A DNA stretch of 64,000 bases from the NCBI RefSeq assembly GCF_007970185.1, contig NZ_CP042431.1:7051342-7115341 (forward strand). Reading direction: 5' to 3'. Under the pieces are notes generated by a model. It was not told the DNA's origin, searched no databases, and saw only the letters and a program-made list of their open reading frames with translations. The translations under genes were made by a program, and so were the position numbers. The first letter of the stretch is position 1. The number at the start of each line of letters is the position of its first letter. Source of the stretch: Pseudobacter ginsenosidimutans. GTDB taxonomy: Bacteria > Bacteroidota > Bacteroidia > Chitinophagales > Chitinophagaceae. This document shows, in pieces, positions 24,812 through 33,064 of the stretch.

Positions 24812-26842
24812 TTACCGGATCAGCACGGTGGTGCCTTTTTTGAAAACCTGCTGGCCGCTGTCCTTATCGATATATTTCAGCGTCCACACGTAAGCCCCGG
24901 ACGGCTGCGGTGTTCCGCGGAGCGTTCCGTCCCATTTCTTTGTCCAGTCCGTGGTACGGAAGATCAGCTGGCCGTAACGGTTATATACGCTGAATTCAAG
25001 ATTGCCGGCCTTCCAGGCATTGAGCGGGTAGAGATAATCGTTATTGAAATCATTGTTCGGTGTGAAAGCATTGGGTACAGCGATATAACAGGTATAAACA
25101 ACCTGTAATTTTTTCGCAAGCGTATCTTTGCAGCCTAAATCATTCGTCACTATCAGTTGCACAATATGGAATTTCGACCTGCCGATGGTGACCTTTGGAT
25201 AGCGCTGCGGCAGCGGGCTGGGCGAGCTGCTGCGAAAACCATTATCGAAATCCCATTCCCAGCTCTGTATCTTCCCGATACTGGCATCCTTGAATTCGGC
25301 GGCATCTTCCGGACAAAGCACGTCCGGCATATTGAAGCGGGCGTCCAGCTCATTATCCAGGTTAATGATGGTATCTTTCGCTGCCGTGCAGAATCCGTTA
25401 GACACCATTAGATTGATCTTCTTCCGGCCGAAGGTCTTGAAAATATACCTTGGATTTTGTTGATCGCTGATATCCCTGTCATCGAAATTCCATCGCCATG
25501 CTTTCACATCATTTCTGGATGTATAGGAAAAATCCACCGTATCTGCTTTGCAGCCCCAGCGGATGGCGTAATTGAAATCTGCATTCACTGTGTCCCTGAG
25601 GATGAAGTCTACGCGGGAACCTGCCGGAGTGGCCTGCCGGCATTCATCTTCGAGAGTGTTGCCATCAGTGCCCTGTACTAACTCCAACGTATAGGTGCCT
25701 CCTGTCTGAATGGGTCCTGCAAATTCCACTTTGATGGTGGAACTGACGCCATTCACGCAATTGCCGGATGCCTTAACCACATTCACCGCTGTAGGGCCTG
25801 TAACACGGAAATCACTGCCATTGGCAGCAATGGAGCCGCACCACATCGGCTTCTGGAATACCAGTTCCACAAACCCGGGAGCACAGGCGGAAGGCCGGAT
25901 ACTGTCCATCGGCGTGTAAGGAACGGGCAATACATTGAATGGGATATTGGCGCCCACGGGCACAGCCTTATTACATTCATCCAGGAGCGTATTATTGTCA
26001 GTTCCTGTTTTCACGTTCACGGTATAGGTACCGGGAGGCAGTGCACCGCTCATATTGAGCATCACGGTATCCATATCGAAATTGTTATTGCAGCGTGAGC
26101 TAACGGCAGAGAGTATCCGTAATCCCGGAGGCAAGGGAGAAATGGTGAAATCGGATCCGTCGCCGGCAAGGCTGCTGCACAATAATTTTTTGTCGAGCCT
26201 GATGGTAACAGTGATGCCACCACAGCCAGCCCATGCTTTATCAGGTTTTGGAGGATTGGGATCTGTGATAACAGCAGTACCATCTTTGAACTCGAGATCA
26301 TAGCCACTTTGTGAATCGGTAAAATGGCTTACCATCAAAAGATATTGTCTGCCTGCCACCAGGCTGGGCATGGCAGTGAAAGTGGGTTTTCCATCATTGC
26401 CCCGGGAGCCGCAAACCATGAAAGGTGCGCCGCCATTGCGGGTACCGGTATTTCCGCTGGTGCCTGACCAGTTACCGGCCACTACCAGGCTTTTGTCTGT
26501 GAATACATCGCCGGGGTCACGGCCGGTAATATCGAACAGTTGCCAATCGTAATCATCGCTGGCATTATTGGGCCGGATCTCGAATCCCAGCGTGCCGCTC
26601 ACATAACACGTGAATTTATACCAGAAAGGATTTTTATCGGAATAGCCGAGACCATCATTTTCGCAATTGGGAACGGGGATCGGGCGGGTTTCGCAGATGG
26701 GGACAGTTGATTGTTTAAACACCATGCTGCCGCAGACAGGAAATGCGGTGGAAGGAAGTTGCCCCCTGGTGGTACAGTTCTGTGCCTGCAGGTGGATGGT
26801 TGTTAGCAAAGTCAATACCAGCGCCAGTATTCTCATATGCAT
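24812..26842 (-). CDS. Large surface protein with T9SS type B sorting domain
   Basis: A 676-residue exported protein (signal peptide MHMRILALVLTLLTTIHLQA). Residues about 30-200 resemble a jelly-roll (KNPFWYKFTCYVSGTLGFEI). Two repeated cysteine-bearing Ig-like modules follow (each with SDF-SLPG/TYTL type strands and a TDNNTLLDEC or TDGNTLEDEC motif), then PKD-like repeats (WRWNFDDRDISDQ, WEWDFDNGFRS). The last ~85 residues are a gliding-motility-associated C-terminal domain (PNAFTPNNDFNNDYLYP, NRYGQLIFRT), the type B signal that directs export by the type IX system. Confidence 0.9.
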   Translation of the reverse strand: MHMRILALVLTLLTTIHLQAQNCTTRGQLPSTAFPVCGSMVFKQSTVPICETRPIPVPNCENDGLGYSDKNPFWYKFTCYVSGTLGFEIRPNNASDDYDWQLFDITGRDPGDVFTDKSLVVAGNWSGTSGNTGTRNGGAPFMVCGSRGNDGKPTFTAMPSLVAGRQYLLMVSHFTDSQSGYDLEFKDGTAVITDPNPPKPDKAWAGCGGITVTIRLDKKLLCSSLAGDGSDFTISPLPPGLRILSAVSSRCNNNFDMDTVMLNMSGALPPGTYTVNVKTGTDNNTLLDECNKAVPVGANIPFNVLPVPYTPMDSIRPSACAPGFVELVFQKPMWCGSIAANGSDFRVTGPTAVNVVKASGNCVNGVSSTIKVEFAGPIQTGGTYTLELVQGTDGNTLEDECRQATPAGSRVDFILRDTVNADFNYAIRWGCKADTVDFSYTSRNDVKAWRWNFDDRDISDQQNPRYIFKTFGRKKINLMVSNGFCTAAKDTIINLDNELDARFNMPDVLCPEDAAEFKDASIGKIQSWEWDFDNGFRSSSPSPLPQRYPKVTIGRSKFHIVQLIVTNDLGCKDTLAKKLQVVYTCYIAVPNAFTPNNDFNNDYLYPLNAWKAGNLEFSVYNRYGQLIFRTTDWTKKWDGTLRGTPQPSGAYVWTLKYIDKDSGQQVFKKGTTVLIR

Positions 26843-26907
26843 AGTTGCTTGACTTCCCGGGAAGTAAAATCGTTGCAGAAGCTGCCAACTTAAATTACAG
26901 GGAATAA

Positions 26908-27705
26908 TCAGTTATTGACCTTTTGAGGCAGTTCGGCAATTTCATCATAGTATTCAAGTACTTTTTTTTCCGTTCCGGTCTGCAATTGAATATCGCTGTC
27001 GAACAGATTGCTCCGGAGATCGCGGTACATTTCAATACATGTATGGATGGCTTTGAGGATCGACGCCCTGTCGTGCGTTGCCAGCGTTCCTTTGAGCTGT
27101 TGCAGGATGGATCCCGGCAGATGCTTTTCCAGTTTGCGCACACCACGTGGCAATTGTCCCTGGCTGACGAGGAGCAGTGGCCCCAGCACCATATTGCGGA
27201 TAGCCGACAGGAAATCGATGGCTTCGAAGTATTCTCCACGGCCCAGTTTGGTAAGTCCATAATGGATCCAAACCCAAAACCTGTCTTCGATCCACTGATA
27301 ACCCGGGCCTGGCCATTCGGCAGTGGTAACCCGAAGGCTTTGATCCAATTGTCCAAATACATCCGATAAGATCACGGGATCTTCCACCCGGAAAGCAAAT
27401 TCTTCCAGTGTGAGGAATTTTATATCAACATGTAATAAAGGATCATCATACAAACAGATCAGCAGCCGGGGCTCGCCTACGTGCTCACCGGTGAAGGCAG
27501 ACAGCAGTGCACCGAACTTCTGCGCCCAGGCCATCATTCGTTGTTTATCGCCACCCACTTTGTGTTTGGTTACCAGAACCAGGTCCAGGTCAGAAAATTC
27601 ATCCAGCTCATTGCTCAGCCAGGAACCGGCAGCCGCCAGGCCGATAGCGCCGGGATCTTCTGCTACAATGGCCGCAGCACGTTCCGCAAACAGGCGTTGT
27701 ATCAT
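26908..27705 (-). CDS. Nucleotidyltransferase-domain protein
   Basis: A 265-residue protein started at the ATG at 27705, downstream of a -7-like box; a GTG at 27747 would precede that promoter. The N-terminal domain has the pol-beta nucleotidyltransferase motif GSWLSNELDEFSDLDLVLV (G27-S28, D39, D41). The C-terminal half is helical (FLSAIRNMVLGPLLLVSQG). The overall layout resembles aminoglycoside nucleotidyltransferases and small stand-alone MNT proteins, but without a substrate I leave the target open. It is divergent from the CGNR regulator. Confidence 0.75.
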   Translation of the reverse strand: MIQRLFAERAAAIVAEDPGAIGLAAAGSWLSNELDEFSDLDLVLVTKHKVGGDKQRMMAWAQKFGALLSAFTGEHVGEPRLLICLYDDPLLHVDIKFLTLEEFAFRVEDPVILSDVFGQLDQSLRVTTAEWPGPGYQWIEDRFWVWIHYGLTKLGRGEYFEAIDFLSAIRNMVLGPLLLVSQGQLPRGVRKLEKHLPGSILQQLKGTLATHDRASILKAIHTCIEMYRDLRSNLFDSDIQLQTGTEKKVLEYYDEIAELPQKVNN

Positions 27706-27727
27706 AACGGATGCATTTGGTCTGTAT

Positions 27728-27735
27728 CTAAGGTA
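27728..27735 (-). promoter_or_regulatory. Probable -7 element of the nucleotidyltransferase gene
   Basis: On the minus strand TACCTTAG differs from TAnnTTTG at one position. It sits 23 bp upstream of the ATG at 27705 and decides that start over the GTG at 27747. Confidence 0.4.
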
Positions 27736-27780
27736 CCCAATTATCACGGGAAGTGGCTCAAAAAATAAACGGACGAGTTA

Positions 27781-27846
27781 TCACCGGTATTTTAGTTTTT
27801 ACTGGTAAAATACTATTTTTACTACATAATATCACTTTACCGGTAA
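27781..27846. promoter_or_regulatory. Three operator-like repeats upstream of the CGNR regulator
   Basis: Three copies of a ten-base near-palindrome occur: TCACCGGTAT (27781-27790), TTACTGGTAA (27799-27808) and the perfect palindrome TTACCGGTAA (27837-27846). The last ends 3 bp before the regulator's ATG. TAGTTTTT at 27793-27800 is a one-mismatch -7 box and would be covered by bound protein. The set fits autoregulation by the CGNR protein, which is inference. Confidence 0.5.
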
Positions 27847-27849
27847 CAT

Positions 27850-28461
27850 ATGGAAAACATCGATGTAACCAATATGTCTGTTTGCGGCGGGATCCTCTGC
27901 CTGGATTTCATCAATACTGTAAGTGAATGGCTCCCGGAAACAGGAAAAGAATATATCACTCATCATGAGGCATTGATCAAATGGACAAAAAGAATGGACT
28001 TCCTGAGCCCGAAAGCATTCAGGGCTTATGAGATCGCAGCACGCAGACTGGAGCCACAACAACAGGTATCTGCATTGAAATATTTCCGGCAGGTGCGCCA
28101 GTGTATGTATGAGGTGATGAATGAAGTGGCGAAGAAGAAAAAAGTGGCTGGCCCTTTTGACCAGCTCGGTGATCATATCCGTTCAAGCAACCGTCACCTC
28201 ATATACAAAAAAGATGCTGCAGGAACCGTCAGCGCCTCCTTCGATGAACAGTACCCTGCAATGATCCCCGTATGGCATGCACTGCAATCTGCAGCTTCCC
28301 TCCTGCTGGACGCTGCCCAATGGAACAGGGTAAGGAGCTGCCCTTCCTGTGGCTGGCTGTTCCTGGACAGCAGCAAAGGCGGAAAAAGGAAATGGTGCGA
28401 TATGACGCTTTGTGGCAGCCGGGACAAAGCATCTCGCTATTATTACAATCACAAGCAATAA
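27850..28461 (+). CDS. ABATE/CGNR zinc-finger transcriptional regulator
   Basis: A 203-residue protein. The N-terminal ABATE-type domain begins with CGGILCLDFINTVSEW (12-27). The C-terminal zinc finger has C164-x2-C167 and C183-x4-C188 in CPSCGWLFLD and KRKWCDMTLCGSR, so the CGNR signature reads CGSR here. Members are DNA-binding regulators, often of stress or sugar genes. The gene starts 3 bp after an operator-like palindrome and is followed 10 bp later by a RidA-like lipoprotein gene, probably its co-transcribed partner. Confidence 0.88.
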   Translation: MENIDVTNMSVCGGILCLDFINTVSEWLPETGKEYITHHEALIKWTKRMDFLSPKAFRAYEIAARRLEPQQQVSALKYFRQVRQCMYEVMNEVAKKKKVAGPFDQLGDHIRSSNRHLIYKKDAAGTVSASFDEQYPAMIPVWHALQSAASLLLDAAQWNRVRSCPSCGWLFLDSSKGGKRKWCDMTLCGSRDKASRYYYNHKQ

Positions 28462-28471
28462 ACCTTCCTGT

Positions 28472-28906
28472 ATGCTAAAACCTATCCTGGTAACATTTAT
28501 CGTTTCAACCTTTCTATCCTGTAAAACTTCTTCCATCATGCAAACCAAAACCATCGACCCTACCGGCTACGGCTATTCGCAGGCGTATGAAGTAAGCAAC
28601 GCCAGAAAACTATTATTCGTCAGCGGACAGGTGCCGGAGGACGAGAAAGGGAATGTGCCGCCTGATTTTCCCTCGCAATGTGCGCTGGCATGGAAAAATA
28701 TTGAAGACAAACTGAAGAAGGCCGGTATGACACTGGAGAATATCGTGAAAGTGAATGTATATCTCTCAGATCGAAAATATCGTGGCAAATGCAGTGATGG
28801 CAGGCCGGCTATCCTGCAAAAGACGCAACCGGCCATGACCATCATCATTACCGGGATCTATGACGAGATATGGCTGTTGGAAATTGAAGTGGTGGCTGCT
28901 GCCTGA
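28472..28906 (+). CDS. RidA/YjgF-family protein with lipoprotein signal
   Basis: A 144-residue protein. After a lipoprotein-type signal (LVTFIVSTFLSC) the mature part is a RidA fold: YSQAYEVSNARKLLFVSGQV, ALAWKNIEDKLKKAGMTLEN, IVKVNVYLSD and a C-terminal LLEIEVVAAA strand. RidA proteins deaminate reactive enamine/imine intermediates in the cytoplasm, so a lipobox is odd. A start at 28541 (MQTKTIDPTG) would give a plain cytoplasmic RidA. The usual active-site arginine region reads GRPAILQK. It lies 10 bp after the CGNR gene. Confidence 0.78.
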   Translation: MLKPILVTFIVSTFLSCKTSSIMQTKTIDPTGYGYSQAYEVSNARKLLFVSGQVPEDEKGNVPPDFPSQCALAWKNIEDKLKKAGMTLENIVKVNVYLSDRKYRGKCSDGRPAILQKTQPAMTIIITGIYDEIWLLEIEVVAAA

Positions 28907-28923
28907 AATTTTGCAGCCCCTTC

Positions 28924-29562
28924 TTATCTGAAAGCGAAATATAGAAAGATCAAAGTTCTCACCAAACCAATATTGAACACGATCCATCCCTGGTTCACCG
29001 TCCAGTTATCATACAAGGGCATTTTGGAGCCATCTTTCATTGTACGTTTGGCGGTGATCATCAGCGCTCCAATCAGCATGCCAACGATGGCGAAAATAAT
29101 CGCCAGCAGATAGGTAATTACCAATGTGGTTGTACTGATCCTTTCCTTGCCATTGATTTCTTCTTCGTTGAAAACAGCAAGAACAGCCAGGCCATCCGTT
29201 CTCACATTCCTTTGCTGCAGTAATCTTTTTGCCAGTGTCTGGTCCAGATGGTTCCAGTCTTCCGACTTTTGCAAAACTTCCAGCAACTCTTCATTGGAGA
29301 ATTGAAAAAGATAATAATCCGCCGGAAGTTCATCCACCTGTTTCTCCATTTCCTTCTTTACCAGTGATTCCACTTTTCCAAAATCCTCCTGCATTACTTT
29401 CACGATGTACTTCGGCTCTGAATCTTCGCCCAGATAAATATTATCAAGCGGGGTTCTCAATCGCTCCGCATCAAAAAGAATATTGTTCGCGTCCAGCAAT
29501 GCTGCAAATTCTTCGGCCTCTTCTTTCGTGTAAAACCTGGAATAGGTAAGGAATGTAGACAT
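28924..29562 (-). CDS. DUF2007-like membrane protein
   Basis: A 212-residue protein started at the ATG at 29562 (MSTFLTYSRFYTKEEAEEF). The N-terminal ~75 residues resemble the DUF2007 'putative signal transducing' domain (FAALLDANNILFDAER, YIVKVMQEDFGKVESLV). Two transmembrane segments follow, one near residues 140-162 (TYLLAIIFAIVGMLIGALM) and one at the C-terminus (WIVFNIGLVRTLIFLYFAF). Function unknown. It is convergent with the RidA-like gene and has no obvious partner. Confidence 0.7.
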   Translation of the reverse strand: MSTFLTYSRFYTKEEAEEFAALLDANNILFDAERLRTPLDNIYLGEDSEPKYIVKVMQEDFGKVESLVKKEMEKQVDELPADYYLFQFSNEELLEVLQKSEDWNHLDQTLAKRLLQQRNVRTDGLAVLAVFNEEEINGKERISTTTLVITYLLAIIFAIVGMLIGALMITAKRTMKDGSKMPLYDNWTVNQGWIVFNIGLVRTLIFLYFAFR

Positions 29563-29604
29563 GGGATCGGTTTTGTACAAGCTTAATTTACATTTTCCCT
29601 TCGA

Positions 29605-30222
29605 TTATGCGAACATCAGTTTTTTCACCTGCTGTATTTCATCTTCACTGATGGTATGCCCCATCCCTTTGTAGATCTTGTCGGTTACGGCAGCATTCAT
29701 GGAACGCAGAATGGCTGCGGAAGCAAGCACCCGGCTGGCAGGTACATGGGGATCGGGATCGCTGCTACCAATGAAAATGGGTGTTTGATTGAAATCGCCA
29801 CCGTAATTGCTTGTATCGATATCGGCTCCGATCAGCCCTCCCGTAAAAGCGATCACACCTCCGTAACGATTGGCGCGGCGTGCGGTATACTCCAGGGTAA
29901 GACAGGCGCCCTGCGAGAAACCGAGAAAATAAAGATTCTCTTTTTTAATGCCGGCGCTCACCACATCGTTCACCACTTCATCCAGCACCTGGATGGCGGA
30001 ACTGAGCCAGGGCTCATTCTCCTCCACTGGAACAAGGAACGAATAAGGATACCAGGTATGATTGGTAGCCTGCGGCGCCAGTTGCGCAAATTCTTTAACA
30101 GGAAGATATTCTGCCATCGACAGGATACCGGCTGCATCCGCCCCCCTGCCATGGATCATGATGATGGCGGAATCCGCTTCAGACAAAGGTTTGCCGGCGG
30201 CCACCACTTGTTTTATATGCAT
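29605..30222 (-). CDS. Phospholipase/carboxylesterase-family alpha/beta hydrolase
   Basis: A 205-residue alpha/beta hydrolase of the YpfH/YtpA-like carboxylesterase group. It has the oxyanion-strand motif MIHGRGADAAGIL, the nucleophile elbow GFSQGACL, an aspartate in IFIGSSDPDPHVP and a histidine in KGMGHTISEDE, so a complete Ser-Asp-His triad is visible. It begins 3 bp downstream of the MhqO-like dioxygenase; in Firmicutes the pair mhqO/mhqD (dioxygenase plus carboxylesterase) acts in quinone detoxification, which supports the same role here. Confidence 0.88.
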   Translation of the reverse strand: MHIKQVVAAGKPLSEADSAIIMIHGRGADAAGILSMAEYLPVKEFAQLAPQATNHTWYPYSFLVPVEENEPWLSSAIQVLDEVVNDVVSAGIKKENLYFLGFSQGACLTLEYTARRANRYGGVIAFTGGLIGADIDTSNYGGDFNQTPIFIGSSDPDPHVPASRVLASAAILRSMNAAVTDKIYKGMGHTISEDEIQQVKKLMFA

Positions 30223-30224
30223 AA

Positions 30225-31177
30225 TTATTTGTATTGATCGATATGAAGGGAAACAGGAGGCAATTCATTTTCCAATTTGCTGCGACGTGCCTCATATTGC
30301 GGTGGTAGTTTCAGCAACTCTCCGAGATGTGCGAAGTCTTCGTCCACATCGAAGCCGGGGCCTGAAGTGGCCACTTCAAAGAGAACGCCGCCTGGCTCAC
30401 GGAAATAGATACTCGTAAAATAATTGCGGTCAAGGATCGGCGTTGGATTGAGAGACCGGTCCATTAATTTTTCTGAACAGCTGTTTGAGATTCTCTGTCG
30501 GGCGTTGCAAATGCGATATGATGCACAGTACCACTGCCGCCAAGACCCCGCAGGCTGTCGGGCGTACAGAGTATGTCTACATAATTACCGGGAGCATTGG
30601 TGGCGGCGAATCGAAAACGATTGCCTCTTTCACCGATCAGCTGATGGTCCATTTGCTCAGTGAGCAATCCCGCCGTCCGCTCATATCCTTCCTCCCAGAT
30701 CTCCACACTGTAAAAGCCCTTGATGGCATGTTCCGGTGGGATCTGTCCATATGAGAAACCTGGCCTCTTATCTGCATCGTTGAACACTAACTCAAGTCCC
30801 AGGCCATCACTGTCTTCAAAATAGATCACAGTCTCCATATTGAACCGGTCCTCGGCAGGCTTGTACCTAACATTGAATTTCTTCAGCCTCTCTTCCCAGT
30901 AACCAATAGACGAAACGGGCAGGGAGAAGGTGGTTGTATTGAGCATTCCCTTGCCATGACGGCCTCTCACCAATCCAGTATAGGGAAAGAAAGTGAGGAT
31001 GCTGCCGGGGTTGCCGGCTTCGTCGCCATAATAGAAATGATACACATCAGGGGCATCGAAATTGATCGTTTTCTTTACCAGTCGCAGGCCAAGTATACCT
31101 GTATAGAAGTCCACATTTTTCTGGGAGTCCGCAGCGATAGCTGTGACGTGATGAATGCCTGTGATCAGTTGTGACAT
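30225..31177 (-). pseudogene. Ring-cleaving glyoxalase/dioxygenase (MhqO-type), frameshifted
   Basis: The gene reads as two frames. Residues 1-237 (31177-30464) start MSQLITGIHHVTAIAADSQK and carry two VOC modules with GIHH and [10 protein letters not shown] metal-ligand histidines. The last 79 residues (30464-30225) start [20 protein letters not shown] and hold the rest of the second module with [12 protein letters not shown]. Adding one A to the AAAAA run at 30468-30472 restores a single 317-residue protein (AVQKKLMDRSL). As it stands, the stop and next start overlap as TAATG, so coupled translation of a split enzyme is possible. It could also be a sequencing error. Confidence 0.8.
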
Positions 31178-31263
31178 ATCTGTGAATTTGAAGTATTCAA
31201 ATATCCTTGTTTTTAAGCAAATAATTTCTGTAACTTTTCGGACTGAATCCAAACCATTTTCTA

Positions 31264-33064
31264 TGAATCCCTCCACGAGTCAGCCCCTGGAGCTGAGGGT
31301 CATCGACGGATGCACAACCGTTGAACCTGAAACACCGCTTCAATCCATTGCGCTCACCTTTTCAGGTGGCGGGTTCCGCGCAGCCAGCTTTTCACTGGGT
31401 GTACTCTCCTATCTTCACCGGATACCATTTCAAAACAAATCTTTACTTCAAAAGGTTCGCTTCATCACCAGCACCTCGGGTGGCTCCATCACCAATGCCG
31501 GATATGTAAGCAGCCTGTACACCAATCCCAGGCACAGTTTTCCATCTTTCTACCAGGAGCTTCGTGAAAAAATGGAAGGTGAACAACTGCTGCAGGAGGC
31601 TTCGGAATATTGCGGGACAAGAAAAGCTGGACTGAATCCGGTGAATATCTGGACGAAAAAGGCAACAAGACCGTCATCAAAAAGAAACGAAATCTCATCA
31701 ATGCCTTCGCAAAAGCATACGATAAAATGCTTTTCGATCATGTAACACTGGGTGAGATAGCCGATGCCAACCACGAAAAAGTAAAACCACACCTGGAAAA
31801 AGTCTGTTTCAATACCACGGAGTTCAATAACGGGATCAATTTCTATTTCCAGATCAATGCGCACCGCCACCATGTTCTGCGTAACGGTAACGGATACCTG
31901 AAATTCTCCAATAATCATACAGCAGCCCGCCTCAAGCTCAGCGATGTGGTGGCTGCTTCCAGCTGCTTTCCCAGCGGCTTCGAGCCCATCCTGTATCCCA
32001 ATGATTTTGTGCACGAAAGGAATACCAGCGTAAATGAGATGCTGGAAGGTCTGGAATACGAACATAATAACCCACTGGACATAAACAAAGTGAAAAACAA
32101 AACCTTTGCGCTGATGGATGGCGGCATCTGCGACAATATGGGATTGCGGGCCGTTCAGATGGAAGACAGCCGGCGCCTCAATGGAAAAGCAGGAAACAAA
32201 AAAACAGAACAACATCCATTCGACCTGATACTCTCCTGCGATGTGAGCAGTTATTTCAATGATCCTTACCAGGAACACAACAACGGTACCGGGAAAGCAT
32301 TGAGATTCCTCACCATCCAGCGACTGATCAATATCTGCAAGTATTCCAATATCCTGCTGCTGGCCTGCATTGCATCCATCCTGCTGAACATTGCACCCAT
32401 CGCAGGTTACCTGCTGTTGATCCCTTCTTTTACATTATCATTTCTCTACTGGACAGGTTACACCAAACTCAAAAAAGCAAAAAAGAAAAATAAAGGATCG
32501 ATGGCAGTGGCTTTCCGCTACCTGGATTATTTTCTGCGGCTGCCCCTGAACAAACTGGTGCCGATGGTGAACGAAAGATTGAAAAGCTCACTGATGCTGG
32601 TGAGCGACCTCTTCCTGAAACAGATCAGGAGAGGTCAATATGAACATCTTCTATCCAAGCCGATCATGAAGAACCGTGCATTGGTTTGCCTGATCTATGA
32701 ATTCAGCAGTGCCCATGAAGTAAGAAGACTGAAGAACCTGGAAGATGTAGACTCCGTTTGGTGGGATAGCATGAAGCCTGACCTGATGCCTTCAAAGGCT
32801 GTTCAACAATTGGTGGATGAAGCCAGAACGATGGGCACCACTCTCTGGTTTGATGAGGAACAAAAAGAGAAGAAAGATAAAGTGATCGCAGCTGGTCAGC
32901 TCACAGCCTGCTACAATCTGATCAAACATATCTGTCGCCTGGAAAGCCTGCATGAACGCTACAAACAAGATGCAGACCTGCAGGAACTGAAACAGGGGCT
33001 GCTGACCGACTGGAAACGTTTTCAGCAAAACCCCTGCTTTATGATCGATAACCTTACTGCATAG
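31264..33064 (+). pseudogene. Patatin-like phospholipase with membrane segments, frameshifted
   Basis: The first frame (31264-31745) begins MNPSTSQPLELRVIDG and has the oxyanion glycines FSGGGFRAA (33-41) and the nucleophile region STSGGS (S72). The second frame, open from about 31583 and continuing to 33064, contains LSDVVAASSCFPSGFEPI and the catalytic DGG (ALMDGGICDNMG). One extra T in GAATATTGCGG near 31607-31610 joins them (ASEYLRDKKSW) to about 600 residues. Two transmembrane segments (ILLLACIASILLNIAPIAGY, LIPSFTLSFLYWTGY) follow the patatin domain. The break may be real or an error. Confidence 0.78.
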
